Positions 1-13,908 of a stretch of 64,000 bases of DNA are shown here, in pieces. Origin of the DNA: Sphagnum compactum (lineage: Eukaryota > Bryophyta > Sphagnopsida > Sphagnales); NCBI GenBank assembly GCA_965153455.1, contig OZ234503.1, forward strand, positions 11,413,118-11,477,117. The letters are read 5' to 3'. The notes under the pieces are model-generated. The model made no database searches. It had not been told where the DNA came from and saw only the letters and a list, made by a program, of their open reading frames with translations. The translations under genes and the position numbers were made by a program. Each line of letters opens with the position of its first letter. The first letter of the stretch is position 1.

Positions 1-3000
1 ATCTACTGGGCTAAATATTTGAATATAAAAAGTAAATTAAGCACAAGGTATTTAATATTATGTATTTTTTTAATTTCTTAATTTACACACCTAGTATCAA
101 CTTGTTAGGGTAAATCAATTTTGTTTTTTGTTTTTTTTTTTTTTTTGCATAAAAACTATTTGGTATGTATAAGAGTTGGGTTTTGAATTTTTTTGTTGAG
201 AATTAAGCAAGTTCTATGCCTAGGCTTATTATCAAACAATTTTTTTTTAAATTTTATTTTTTAACAAAAATTTTAGTTTCATCATGCAATTTTTATCATG
301 ATTAATATAACTAATATTTCATGGAAGCACAACCCTTGTAACCATTCACACATTGACAATTACATACCTTGTCCATTGATCAAGAAAAATAAAAACATTG
401 AATTTCCATGTTTTCAAAAGCATTTGGTGTTAGTCCATTTATCGTTGAAATTGAACCAACAATTTGCCCTAAACTTCAATTAAGTTTCCCATTTCCAAGT
501 TAGCAATATCATCATAATGTTGGTGCAAGTCCTCATTCAAGTTGAATGTTTCCATCTTTGTCATTTGCCTTTGACTTTGTAAGGAAAAGTACTAAACTCC
601 AGAACTAATTAAAAGTTTATTATTCATTATAAACATAAATTACAAACAAATCAAGTTCCTATGGTTTTGGATGTAATAGGATTTGGTAAGGATTCGACAT
701 CAATTTGGTTCTAAAAGCTCTCACCTAAAAGATCTAAACTCAAAACCTTAATGGAAAATAGGGTTTTGGAACTTCCAAGCACAAACAATAGTTGTTAAAA
801 CAATAATAACGTTTTAACTATCAACCTTCCTACTCCAAGCATGCAAAGAAAAATTTCGTGAAGCTTGAACCTCCTTGCAATTAAACAACCTCATGAAAAT
901 TGTTGCCTTAAGACTCATAAGACACATGAACATTCACTATGAAGGAAAAAACTTACTTGAATTCTATAGAAACCAATGCTTTAGAGACATTGAGAGATCA
1001 ATGCATTAAAGTTAAATTGCGCACTCCCAATGTAGCTATTTGATTCCACCTTTGATCAATTCATTGCGAAAATCAATTTAATGTTTGCTTCTATACCAAT
1101 TTGTTGCAAATATCAAATGATGGTTGCAATAGCATTGAAAGGGAAAATGCAAAATCAAAACTAAAAATTATAAGGCGTTATTAAAAGGGGTTGGGTTGCC
1201 AAAAGCTAAAATGAGAGGTTATGGAAACAAAAAACAACTTAGGTTTACAATTTGAGGTTTAGTGCAAAAAATGAATACTTAGATGGATGAATTTTTTGGA
1301 ATATGGATGAAAAATAATGAAGATGATTAAATTAAGATGATAAATGAAGATGGTAAAAAAATTTTGACCTAGGTGAATGAAAGAGGTCCACATACAGGTC
1401 TAGGTGAATGAAAAAGATCCACATACAAGTCTAGGTAAGGTGTTGATTTTTCTTTAAATGATACCTTGCCAATTGAATATTCAAGGGTATCATAAATCTT
1501 GATATGTAGTTAGGAAGGTTCTATATTGAATATCTCATGTAAATAAAACCGGTAGGTAGGTAACCCTATCGGTAGGTAGGTAACCAAATTAAATACCTCG
1601 GTCGTTTTTCAATATGTGGCCAACATTAATGAATACCCCCTATTGATAAGATAGATTCATTCCCAAATTTCACATAATGAAAAAAGGCTTCTTCCAAAAA
1701 AATATTTTGTAATACGTTCCACAAAGTTTTTGTAATATTTCAAAATAGAATTTATTTCCTTGAATAAGGCCATATGTGATATAATTGGAAATTAGCAAAA
1801 CCTTTCTGTAGTAAATTGGATAAAGGGGATTCCAATTCATAGAGATAGACATTCTAACAAAAGGAAAGACAATATGGTCATTTTAAAAATAAAAAAAACA
1901 GAACAAGTATCTAACGTGATTGAACTCAATTTCTACGGAGAATAAATTGTTACAAATGGCAAAGGGAGGTAGCTTGAATGCATCAACAAAACATTGAAGA
2001 AGAAGCTTTTGGATGAATAAATAGATGCATTTTCAGATCTAAATTTTCAGAATTCACTATGGGAATGAATTCTCTAGATATTTATATGAAATAAATACAT
2101 TTATAATAATTAATGATACAAATATTTATACAAGTAATTTCAAAATTTTCAATTTAAACATCTTCATTTTTCACATATAAAAAGAGAAAGTCATATGTTT
2201 CAATTTCTACTTTTTTTTAATACTTGGAAAGTAAAGAGATTCTATGTTCTGTCATTGAGGTCATTGTGTAAGAATATTACATCATGTAGGAGATTTGCCT
2301 GGGATGACTAGTAAAACACCCCAATTAAAAGTCTATTATATTCACCCCAATTAAGCAATTTAGAATTCAATATTGTATTCACTTGGGAAAACAAAAGATG
2401 TATTTTCATTATGGAATAAAAGTGTGACAATCACTTACATATGTGCACATTGCATATTAATTGAACAATAGAGATATAAAAGTTTTGTTTTGTTACAATT
2501 GGTTGAAATGTGAGTTTTTTATTATGACTAGGTCCCACCATTTTTTGGTAAATCATCAACATATACTACTAAACGATGATCATCGCATACTATACATTGA
2601 GTTATGTTATGGACCCTAAGGTTTTATTACTATACAGGATTTTGCAGTAAGATGTAGCTATATGATTAGAAGTAGACTGGTTTATTTGGCTTAGAACCTC
2701 AGAGTTACTTGCCTACTCACATTTCACAAAAAATAAAATTCGCTAATAATTCATGAATTCGTCTAAATTTTTAACCAGAATGGTAAGTATTTACATTTTC
2801 ACGCGTTCATTTTGTTAAATGTTTTTTTCTGTTGAATAATCAAAATTTTCACAGAATTAGGTGGGGGATGAATTATCCCAAGATATGCCATATTCCTTTT
2901 CATTAATCATAATTCCAATTGTTTACATCCATATATTTGTACATCACTATATATTCAATTATCATATATATTTCTGTACACAAGTTGGAAACATGAAATG

Positions 3001-6000
3001 TTTAAAATATTGTGCACAAGCAACTTTCTGATGAATTTACGATCTAGCTGTTTATGCATATGGGAATCGACATTTGATCAAAAGATGGTGTGAACAAAGA
3101 AAATGTTAATTGTAAGTTGAATTTACCTTGTGAGAAGTAAAGAGTGCGTAAAGCAAAAGAGGGTAAGGTGGAATGAAATGTATTGCACAATAGTGAAGAA
3201 TAGTTATACATGCCTGCAACATATACAATTCTGTTTTATGCAACTATGCATTTCGCGACATGGTGAAAACATATGCAATTGTTCTACTCTTACATCTCCT
3301 GCAAGACCCCTGCTTTATTCTTTTTTCTCCATTGCCAAACCAATACTATATGGTTTACACTTGACAAAATGTCTTAAAATAAATTGCAGTGTCAGGAACT
3401 TATGAAATTACATCAAGTGCCATTTGCAACAAATGCCCGACTTAAAAACCTTCATTCTTTGTACTTGAATACATACAAACCTGTCCACCTTCCTTCCTAG
3501 TCGAGGTGGCAAAGCTCCACTGAAAAGTATCTCCACAGCCACATGCAGATATGGAAAAATACTGCAAACCAATTCCCTCAACCTCTCAGTATTGTCTAAC
3601 GTGTAAAATTACCAATTTTCTTGCTTACCAAAATTAACTTCTCTAAATTCCTCAACAATAATGAAAATAATTGCTGTCTCACCTGCACATAACATTAATC
3701 TTTGAAAAGAACATTTCCACATGCAGCTGCATGGCATATTGTGACTTTGGATCTACTGCATTCTACATCTTCACATACAAAAAGTACAAATACTCACAAT
3801 GGCCAACAATGATGGTACAATCATAACATTGTGTACAGGCAGAGCTGTAAACATTGCTTCTTGCACAAAATAGCAAAACCAACCACAACTAACCAGCCCA
3901 GAATATTCTTTTTCTAAACTCCAGTGGCAGATAGTTAGTTTGAAGTATATTTCACCTGTAATAGGCTCGAGTTGAAACCTTTATCGTGCAAGTCATGCCA
4001 AGGAAAATCTGTAGCATGGAAGTAATGCAATGAAGAATCTGATCCATAAGAACTCGACCTGATGTGTTCATTTGAAAAATCTACAATACAAACTCTTTAA
4101 GCTGTACACTGTTACAGACCTGAACTCACATGTAAGAAGTCCATGGGCACCGGCTGGAGAATGTATCCAGATGTATCTTACTGAGATAAGAAATCTTGCA
4201 TTCAATTCTCAGCAGGACACAATGTGAAATGTATTGGGAGACAGATCAGAAAACAGATGAAATGGGGCAGAAATTCAGCTTAGCTATGGAGTATATTTAC
4301 CAGGACATGTTTGTATTGATTTGCAAATTAAATGCAGAATGAAAGTAGAAGATATGTATCCAGCTTAAGAAACAGTGAGTGCACATGCAAAGATTGAAAC
4401 TGTGACTGCAAGCTTGATTTTGTAGATGCTCAGTGCATGGAGTTGTAGGATAGTTTGGCTACCTCATGGGCTTGTCGTCTTCTGCTTACTTTGCACCTCA
4501 GGTCATGTATTGGGAAGCAACGCTCTTGACCAGACTAAAATGCACCACAAATGGCTTTATGACTGTGATGTACGGGCATGTGTGGCACCCTTATCCAAAG
4601 GCATCAAGCATAAGTGCGTTTGTGTAACTAATCCATCTTGGCGTGAGTGCTGAAAGCGCCATAGAGTATATCTCCAAAAGCGCCCTAAGCACTTCTTGTG
4701 AGGAAATCCAATGTATCAACCATGTGCAGGACTCAGTTGTCAAAAACACAATGTGACCCATGACCAGGACAACACGAACCCGACGGGGGGATAAAAACTT
4801 ATCCCCCCAAACCCGCAAAACCATTTCATTTTATTGGAGGCAGGACCAGCCCCGTAAGCGCACCCATAAGGGCAAGGTCCCATTACTATACAGTCAGCCT
4901 GGCACTTCCACAAGTCCACAGTAGCTGAACTGACAGTTCTCCGAAGAAAAGCGACCAACATCAACATCTTCTATGATATGTACATCTAGGTAACAGTTTG
5001 CATCTTCGAATAAAGGAGCCATCAATATATTCCTTTAAAATGTTGGCGCCCAGGAAACTGCAAAACAGATAACACAGTAAGCATCCTGCTGAAATACAAC
5101 ATACATACAACTACCGATACCCAGTAAAAACTGTATCTTACATACTAATCTACCGTGAAGACACAACAAGCAAAAGAAAGTAAAAGGAACTTTACCAAAA
5201 CAACACTTCCATCCCAAGACCAAAATATATAACAAAAGAACCAGAAGTCAAAAGCCAACTCACTACTCTAACTCTAAAGTTCTACAGCCATGGTTACAAA
5301 TACTTCTTTCTACATTTCAAGCACATGATACAAAACTTTATGCAGATGGCTACAATCACGAAACTTAAGCCTAACAGAAGTCTAAAATATGCGACATGAG
5401 GGAGAAAATACTTCAGAACTCAGAACCTAACAAAACCCTCAGGATCAAAGTTTCTGGTGTTCAGTTATGCAAGGTCCACTGGCCATATATAGCCTGACCC
5501 ACAGATTTGATCATCATCAGGAAGTGCAGCCGAGCAATAATCTTCCCAAAACAAGATATTCCTTTGAAAGAAAACATACAGCATGCATGCAAACAATAAC
5601 AAGAAACTGTTACACAGGAAACACCAGCGCCAAATACACGACCACTAATGCCCTCAGAAACTACAAAAAAACCATAGAAACGACCGATCACTAAAACTAG
5701 AGGAAACTACAAAGAACCGACAACAAAAGCGCGTTTGTTTTTAACACAAACTAAAGAAATGATCATTTCCCAAAAACAAATTTCAACGCGGCCACCATCA
5801 ACAAATAAGCACCATGAGATAGACAAAACACACACACAAGAAAAGAAAGACGCAAAGGAGAAGGAGAAGAAACAAAAGAAAAGAACTGAGAGAAACAGGA
5901 TATGGAAGGCAAAAAAAAGGCACAAAAAACTCACCTCAAGTAAAGAGGATGTTCTCGCCCTAAGCTTGTAGAACTGTAAACACCACAAGCTCCATCGTCC

Positions 6001-6100
6001 TTACAAAACAGAAATAGTGTCAGGGCAGGAGACACCCTTGCAAAGAGAAGAATGGAAAACTCTTAAAACAGAAAACACAATAAAAAGAGCTTCGCAAACC
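1..6100. other. AT-rich intergenic DNA, no supported gene
   Basis: No open frame here resembles a known family, and most are under 90 codons. Positions 1369-1440 hold two tandem 31-bp units that start CTAGGTGAATGA and end in a third CTAGG. Positions 1547-1590 hold a duplicated GGTAGGTAGGTAACC motif. From about 3.4 to 6.1 kb the base composition is less AT-biased and splice-like signals appear on the minus strand: a GAG|GTGAGT donor at about 5935 and a pyrimidine-rich acceptor ending TTTTGCAG at 5058. A non-coding or UTR transcript on the minus strand is possible, but no protein can be read. Confidence 0.5.
4785..4808. repeat. G/C-run hairpin
   Basis: A perfect inverted repeat with a 10-bp stem (GGGGGGATAA and TTATCCCCCC) around the 4-base loop AAAC. 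It is isolated in non-coding sequence and not followed by a T-run, so it is not an obvious terminator. Its role is unknown. Confidence 0.7.
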
Positions 6101-6104
6101 GAAC

Positions 6105-6560
6105 TTGAAGCTACTCGGCTACCCCCGCAACCTCCCTTTCCTTAGCGTACTAAGCACGCAGTCAGCCGTTTCCGCGGTGACCGACTTTCGGACTCGGGGC
6201 CCGCATCGTACACTTGGCCGTTCGATTTCCTCGGGTAATCTTGACCGTGCGATGGAATGTGTGAATGTGAATCTGTGCCGTCCAAGGCCAGAGCAAAGCG
6301 AACAGGTGGTACCTATGTACCTACCTCGTGTAATCCGTCCTCATCGTCCTACCTCGGGTACTTCCGACGGGACGATGGCAATCAGGGAACATAGATCTGA
6401 GCCGTCCATGACGATAACCTGGCTCGTGTACTCCGCTGGCCGTTTTTTTTTTTTTCACCTCGGGTACTTATGACCGTGCGATCGTTTGTCGGTCGCGTGT
6501 ATCGTAGCCGTTCAAGGGTGGCAAAAGAAAGGTCGTTCGCGTAATGAGAATGGGTCATCA
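6105..6560. promoter_or_regulatory. GC- and CpG-rich island with repeated motif
   Basis: This stretch stands out from the AT-rich surroundings by its many CG dinucleotides. A motif close to CCTCGGGTAATC recurs at 6229, 6324 (CCTCGTGTAATCC), 6352 (CCTCGGGTACTTCC) and 6458 (CCTCGGGTACTTATG), with a weaker copy at 6421 (GGCTCGTGTACTCC). TGACCGTGCGAT occurs at 6242 and 6471. Variants of GAGCCGTCCA or TGCCGTCCA occur near 6282 and 6398. Such a cluster suggests a promoter or repeat-derived island. The possible minus-strand exon ending at 5935 lies just downstream of it on that strand. Function is inferred, not shown. Confidence 0.4.
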
Positions 6561-9500
6561 TTGTGGTGACGCGTTCAAGGTAACGTGTCGTGATAGGGTT
6601 GGCTTTTCACACCAGAAGCTTCTAGATACACTGCTGGCAACCAACCGGGCAATAATGAACGGCGTGCCTGTAAACAATATCCTACGCCATGCCTTCAAGG
6701 CAAGGACTACTACTATACCTACTATTCACTTGAGTCTACAACGCTTTAACTCTAGAAGTAGCTTGAGGCTTCTTACTTGGGTTGTAAGCAGTGATTTTTT
6801 TTTCCGACGTTTTTTGACCAAAAAAAATTGGGAAAATTATGGATAAATGAGTTTTTCTATTATAGATTTCAAAAAATATATAAAATCTCTTTCTGGAAAA
6901 ATAAAATTCTTCAAATTTTCAATATCACAAAATTGGAAAAAAAAACAAAAAAAAAAAAACCCTAGTCTTTGGTTCTTGATGTCAGAAGGAACCTTTGATC
7001 CCAGATTTAACTTTTTGATGGAACCTCTAGTTTAGTATTGAGATTGATTTTTGGGATTTTTAAAACCTCCGATTTCAATCATTTTCATAAAGAAATTTAT
7101 ATCACTTTGATTTTGGATCAGGTTAAATTTCATCTCCATTACATAGATCTAAACAATTATTGTTTGTTATAATATTAGTTTGTTCCACTAATGCACACAT
7201 ATCGCAAATTAATATAGAAATTATGTAATATTTACCTATGTACAACCCATCAAATGTAAAAACTTGCCAAAAAAATTAGGGTCACAATTAGAATTTTTTT
7301 AAATTTAATAAATCTATTTAAATTAATTAAAGCAAGGCAACACTCTTGATTGTAGTTTTAACTCTATTTTGAAAAAAATTTGATCATCCCATTAAATTAT
7401 GGTTCCAACAAAACTCAAAACCTCTGATCCCAAAATTCTAAAACTTAGCATGTAACCTAAACTTGAACTGACCTAAATCCCAAAACCTATCAACATAGGA
7501 CCTTTAACACTACTCTTCATTTGGACCTCATGGATAGAAATAGGTAATCTGCAACCAAACTTATGTATAATACCTAATAAAATACATATTGTTTTAGAAC
7601 TAACTTCAAAGACTAAGTACTTTGAACTCAAAACTCCAAAAGTAATCAAAGGGGAAGCAATTTTTTCCATTTTTTCAAATAATTTATGGTCATTCAATTA
7701 ATACGCGTTGATGCCGATGATTTTTTCCATTGTGATTAATGTTTTTTCTGGGCCAGATTTCCCCACCTCGATGACAAAAAGAAAAGAGCTAGTGCAACAA
7801 GTGCAAAGAGTTTTCTTTGTTTTTTTAAATGACCCAAAGTCACCACATTATGAGGGAATTGTTCTTTGAAATTGTCATATTTTTAAACGAAAGGTTTTAG
7901 CATGTAGCCAAAATATAGCACAAAATTCATGTATCCCATTTTGTATTTCATTTATGCAATTTTGGTTTAATGTGTTTTTAATCTTTTGTGAAAGGAATAT
8001 AATTTCTTAAGTATGGACCTATGTGTGTCCAATGACCATTTTTAGGGGATATTAAATAATTGTTCAACATATTTTTTTATCAATTTATTATTATTTAATT
8101 TTCTAATATATACATATTAAAGCCACTATATATTAATTATAATCCATTATTTAATATTATTACATATATTATATTATAATTAAATTGATCATTTGAATAA
8201 AATGTACTTTAAAAAAAATTAATTAACTTATTAATTTTTACCCAACAACCAATATATTGCACCCTATATTTTTACTCAAGTATTTTCTACTTTATTTACT
8301 AGTGTCCCCCCAAGATTTTAGACTGATGTTATCATATTAAAGGTAGTGAGCAACACTTTACTTATCTAAGGAACCATATCATAGAAGTTCCCATGAAATT
8401 GATCAATTATAAAACTTTAAAAGGAGATTTGTAAATGTATAATGTTATGGATGAAAAGAAAATATCCATAAATGGATGAATTTCATCTATGATAATGAAT
8501 AAATGAACTATTGAATAATATAGTTCGATATTTTTCAACCTTTGACAAATGTTTTGCAATTTATGTTGGGGTCATTGGATATCACTTTTTGTATTGTTTT
8601 AAATTCTTATTCTAGTTCAACAAATGTTACAAAGAATGGTCATAGATTTATTAAGACATGCACAAATGAATTATTGAAACTTTTAAAAGACATTATAGGT
8701 GTTGCATTGGTTCCCATGTACATTCATCTACTTGATAACTTACCAATGAATAAATTATTATATTTCATGTTGTGGTATCTTACCAATTCTTATTTAGTTT
8801 TTTAAATATTTAATTGATTGGTAAGCAAATGAACTTGTGTTTGAATATAATACCTTGGATGTATAATGGGTGTATTACATGTTGTGACCTTAGCGTTAGG
8901 CTTGTGACCAAAACTCTACCAAATTAAAAAGACAAGTAAAGGACAACCCCAAAACACAACATAAGCCACCAAGGAAAGAAACACAATTTTAAATCTAATA
9001 AGAAATGTGTGGTAATCAAAGAGATTCCTAAAACCATCAACTTACATTTCCATCTTAAAAATTTAGTTTCCTAAACATTTGGACTTCCAAATAAAATTCC
9101 AATTTTTAAATGAGATTAAAAGTTTAAAAATGATCAAATTGATTGATCATGGTTTCATTAAAAAATCTTGCATGCCCACGAAGTTGTGTTTTGTTATTGT
9201 TATGTTGTTTTCTAAAATCAAGATAAAGAGTACCAAAAAATTTATTTTTCCACTCACACTTTGATTTTTAAATGAAAATATTATCTAAAGAATACCGAAG
9301 TACCTTTACCATTTTGACATAATTTAATTTTTTTGCAGAAATTTTGAAATTTATTTATTATTTACGTGAAATTTTAATAAAACCAAAAACCCCAATTGTC
9401 AAGTTTAAAACCGCAAACCTCCCATGACAATGACTTAAAACTAAAATATAGTCTAAACACACTAGATTGTTCCATAATAGTGAGAAGACCATGTATATTA

Positions 9501-10039
9501 TTTGCTATAACCATTACATGTCGAAAATTTCAAAATTAAAAAACCAAATGCCAAAGTTAAGATTTCAAATTTAATTAAATATTCGATAATTTGTTGTTGA
9601 AACGGTAAAAGTACTACAATAATCTTAACAAAGTGTTGATAATCTTTTATTGTAAGTTACAAGGAAAATGGTTTTACCAATTCCAATCAATTGTGTCTCT
9701 CAAGTGTTATGAAATCCCAAAGTTGCAAGACACATGCCATTTGGCCTCATAATCAATTTGAATTGGGCAAAGAGTCCCAATTTTCAAAAGATGGCATTGG
9801 GAATTGTGGGAATCTATCAATTTAATGTAATCACAAAGCCAACATCTAAAATATACTACGAGGAAAGTAGTGAGTCCTTTAGGTGTCCATGTCATCATTA
9901 CGTTGAAACACATCTTTCATGACTATGACATTTAACAAATGTGTCATTATTCTAATAATATCTTTTTATTTGTACACCTTTAATCATCATTGTAACCACA
10001 TTGCAAATGCATTGTGATTACATGACTACATGTGTATGT

Positions 10040-11600
10040 GATATATGATTATATGTTAATTTAAATATGACCAGCTAGGTTAGGTGAGACTACTTAATTA
10101 CATAGCAAGTTAGGATATGCTACATAGTTACATAGGTAGGCTACCTACCTACCTATTTCCTACTTAGGTAACTAGGTTAAACTACCTATTTAGGCTATGT
10201 ATAAACTACCTACTTAGGTAGGTAGGGTAAGTAAGTTAGAACATGTTTATACACTACCTAATTGGGTAACTAGGCTATGCAATAATTACCTAGATAAAAC
10301 ATAGTTAGGCTAAGTCACCTACTTAACTATTTCCTACCCTCCTACATCCTACCAATGTAAGTAGAAATAGGTAGATATATTACAACATTTTTATATTATA
10401 AATTGACAAAAGACCTTATGAAAGTGTGGTTCATTGGTGAAGGGTTTGACTTTTCATTACGGAGATAAAAAATTTAAGTTTTTATACTTGTAACCTAAGC
10501 AACTAGCAAACCTAAGCACCTAACAAGATTAGGCGTCCTAAGGTAGCCTAGGTGGATCTAAGCAACCTAAATGAATGCATGGTTGAGTGGTTCATATTTG
10601 GCAGATAAACATTCCATTCAAATCCATAGCAAGTTAAATGCTCAAATGGACATGGTTGTTAATTTTTAAGGTTTCAAGATTATAATCTTTGATTATTAAA
10701 TGTTCACCCACCTATGAAACTTCCTAAGACTAGGTCAAAACCTATATTAAATTCATTGATATCATTTATTACGGTAGATGCCATTTGAAAATCCTAAAAA
10801 AAAACCCATAACAATTTTTTTTTAAAAATCCATTTCAAAAGGACTTTTGAAAATTAAGTCCAATTTTGACCCTTCAAAAGTCCATAACTACCATTTGGTT
10901 AAGGTTTTAAAAGAAAATATTCTTCACTTAATTTTATTATTTCATTCTTTAATGCATATTTAGTCACTATAAACAATTTGGAGTGGAATTTGATATGAAT
11001 TGTTTAATTTATTGACAATTTAATTAGCTGATTAGTCCATATTTTTGAATTTCAAATGTCTACTATTAATAATGAATGCATTATTTTCAAAAAATAGTTT
11101 TACAAATGTGTTCATAATCACCAGGTTAAGGTATTAAAAGAAATTCAATTGACAAATTCAACATTAGTTTATTCACCACAAGCATCTAAACATAATGCAC
11201 CTTTTAAAAATGACCATTATGACACCAAAACTGAACCACTCAACCATGCATTCACCCACCTAAGGTAATTAAGGTGGGTTAGGCTAACTAGTGGCCTAAG
11301 CTTAACCTACCTAGCCCTAGTAGGTGCCCCTAGGATATTTAGCCTTACATTTAACCTAGTTGTTTTAAACTGCAACCTAGTTTTAAGCACAAGCCTATCA
11401 TGTTTAGATGGCCTAGTAGTGTACCTAGCCCTAGTCTAGGCTAGATGCTACTTAAACTACCTAGCCTTGGCCTAGCCCAAGTGGCCTAGTTACTTAACCC
11501 TAAACTTATTTAGGTAGCCTAGGTTACTTAGCTCTAAGCCTAGCCTAGGTGTCACCAATGATACCTAGCCCTTGCCCTAGTCTAGGTTAAACATGTCACA
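10040..11600. repeat. Degenerate CTAGG/TAGGTAGG low-complexity tracts
   Basis: Two stretches, about 10,080-10,380 and 11,270-11,590, are dense in CCTAGG, TAGGTAGG and CCTAGCCCTAG variants without a fixed period. Smaller patches of the same sequence type occur near 1550, 34,150-34,340, 34,600 and 36,000-36,100. They resemble decayed microsatellite or telomere-like DNA, but no clean TTTAGGG array is present. Confidence 0.6.
10572..11254. repeat. Perfect 23-bp inverted repeat around 637 bp
   Basis: Positions 10572-10594 and 11232-11254 are exact reverse complements over 23 bases; the left arm begins TGAATGCATGGTTGAG. The sequence inside is AT-rich and has no ORF. The left arm contains TGGTTGAGTGG, which resembles a tRNA A box, and is followed about 35 bases later by ATTCAAATCC, which resembles a B box. 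It may therefore be a tRNA-derived SINE head rather than, or as well as, a terminal inverted repeat. Confidence 0.75.
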
Positions 11601-13616
11601 TGTTATGAACACACTTTCAATTGCCATGTGTCCACATGACATGAGTTGAAAATATTAATAAATTAATATTTAATTCAATGGTGCAACATCCAAAATTGTA
11701 TGACCTCTTAACTATTTTACATCTTTTAGGATTCAAGTGGCAAACGTAATAATTGTATACATAGTTGCAACTAAGTACATGGAATTGACTAATTGTCCTA
11801 TATATGCAACATGTTTTATTTGAATAGCTAATTGTGTAGTCATAGATGTTATAAACAACTACAAACTTAATCATATATGTAATCATTAAAAACATGTTTT
11901 GGCACGGTGCATGGTGAATGATACATGAATCAATGATGAATCCCAAATCTGAAAATTAAGGCCAAAACAACACTTGCCACTTTTTTGTTTGTTTATGTAG
12001 GTGAGGTGATTAAAAAGTGTCCATGAACTTTGTCATTTTGTTTAAATTCATTTCAAAATTCTTGCCCCTTGTCCCAATCAATAAGAGTTAGAAAATGCAC
12101 CCCCAATTTTGAAATTTTTGCTATTGTAAAATGGAAGAATTACAACAATAGCTTTTGACAAGCTTATGGATACACATGTCATTGTATTTGTATAAAACAT
12201 GGACCATTTCTTCCACTTTAGTTTGAAGAGGGGATTTACCAGGTGTTATATTAACTATTATAACAATAAGCATTTCAATGCCTACATGTACCAATGCCTC
12301 TACAACTATGTAATATATCTGTTGAATTATTATAATTATGATAATTACACAAGGTGTAACCACACAAGCTGCATTTATATAAGACACAAAAGAACTACAA
12401 TTAAAACTACACAAGCATGAAGCCCAAGTATTTAACCAAGTTTGTATCCCCCAACCCCATGCTTGTAAATTAAAAAAAAACTTTGAATAGGATTAGTTTT
12501 CAATTCATTAGTATAACAAACACACATAACTTACATGTGTCAAAAGTCAAAACATATTTCATAACTATCCCACACAACCCCAACCAACTATATTTCACAT
12601 CATGTTTAGATAAAATTAATTTAACATGCCTATTTAAAAAAGGTTTGGCAACATCCAAATGATAGTCATATATCAAGCACACATGTTTTAAAATTGCATC
12701 CATCAATGCACATGAATAATACCATTCATGTTTCCTTATTTCATCACTATTAATGACATAAGTGAATATCAAGTTTATGTTGCATATACATGTGTAAGTT
12801 CATCACATCTATTTAATGTAAACCTTTGGTTAAACCTTGAATTCTCAACTTAATTACCATTCACTTTACCCTCAATTATACTATTTACCTATTTTCCTTA
12901 AAAGAAATTTGAGCAACCATAAACCTTAAATTCATGATTTGATAACCATATAAAATTAGTTTTACAACACAAAAATTCAATAATGTTTAAAAATTTCATA
13001 AAATCCTTTAGAGCTTAATTCATGATTAATCTTTCCCATTAATAGGATGTTTTCATAACATAGTTCACCAAATGGCATTAGCCCATTCTTTTGATTACGA
13101 CATTTTGTAACCACAGATTTATTTTCAATTTTGTGATGTCTACCAAATTGGTGGGCCCCCATAAGAAGATTTAGCCAAATTTGAATATATATGAAATATG
13201 AAAGCAATTTTATGCTTTGGTGATTCCAAGAAAATAAATTTTGAAATTTGTCAAATTATGACCAGTGTTTTCACAAAAATTATATGTATGCATTGAAATC
13301 ATTTCATTGTTCATCATTGGCGTTTTTGAAGCTTTGAAGTTGAATCCACTCTTGCACATTCAAATCAACTTTATTCGCAATAGACTCGAGTGGATCACTC
13401 TCTACAAAAACCATTACAAATTCAAATTGATTGCATGAACATGATAACAATGCAACATAACAATCAGATTGACATACATACCTAGAAATTGAACTTCACA
13501 TCCATCATAAACTGAATCACTAGTACTCATTCTAGTAGCATGGTTTGGTTTTGGCACAATTAGATGATGTCTAATGGTTCCAATGACCACACCACTAGCA
13601 TGCATACCTTGTAAAC

Positions 13617-13908
13617 TATACATTGTAATTTCAAAGTTTGTTTTGTTGATGAAGCGTGAGCAAATAAAAACCATTTAAAATTTTGCTTTGCTAATGAAGC
13701 ATAAGCAAATGGAGCAATTTCAAAGTTGTTTTGCTAATGAAGTATATATAATGAAGTTATATAAATGGTTGCCTTGTTGATGAAATGAAGTACATACAAA
13801 TGAAGCAATTTCAAAGTTGTTACACTAATGAAGTATATACAAATGAAGTTATACAAATGGTTGCCTTGTTGATGAAATGAAGTATATACAAATGAAGCAA
13901 TTTCAAAT
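13617..13908. repeat. Tandem repeat, about 92-bp period
   Basis: The phrase GCAATTTCAAAG(T) recurs at 13713, 13805 and 13897. Between these positions the units share TAATGAAGTATATA, AAATGGTTGCCTTGTTGATG and similar blocks. There are about two and a half imperfect copies, all non-coding. Confidence 0.75.

Noticed and set aside
6105-6473. 122-codon plus-strand frame in the GC-rich island
   Set aside because: It is long only because CpG-rich DNA has few stops. The repeated promoter-like motifs give it no protein-like pattern.
11270-11590. CCCTAA/CCTAG-rich DNA as an interstitial telomere
   Set aside because: There is no run of exact plant telomere units (CCCTAAA). The words are irregular CTAGG variants.
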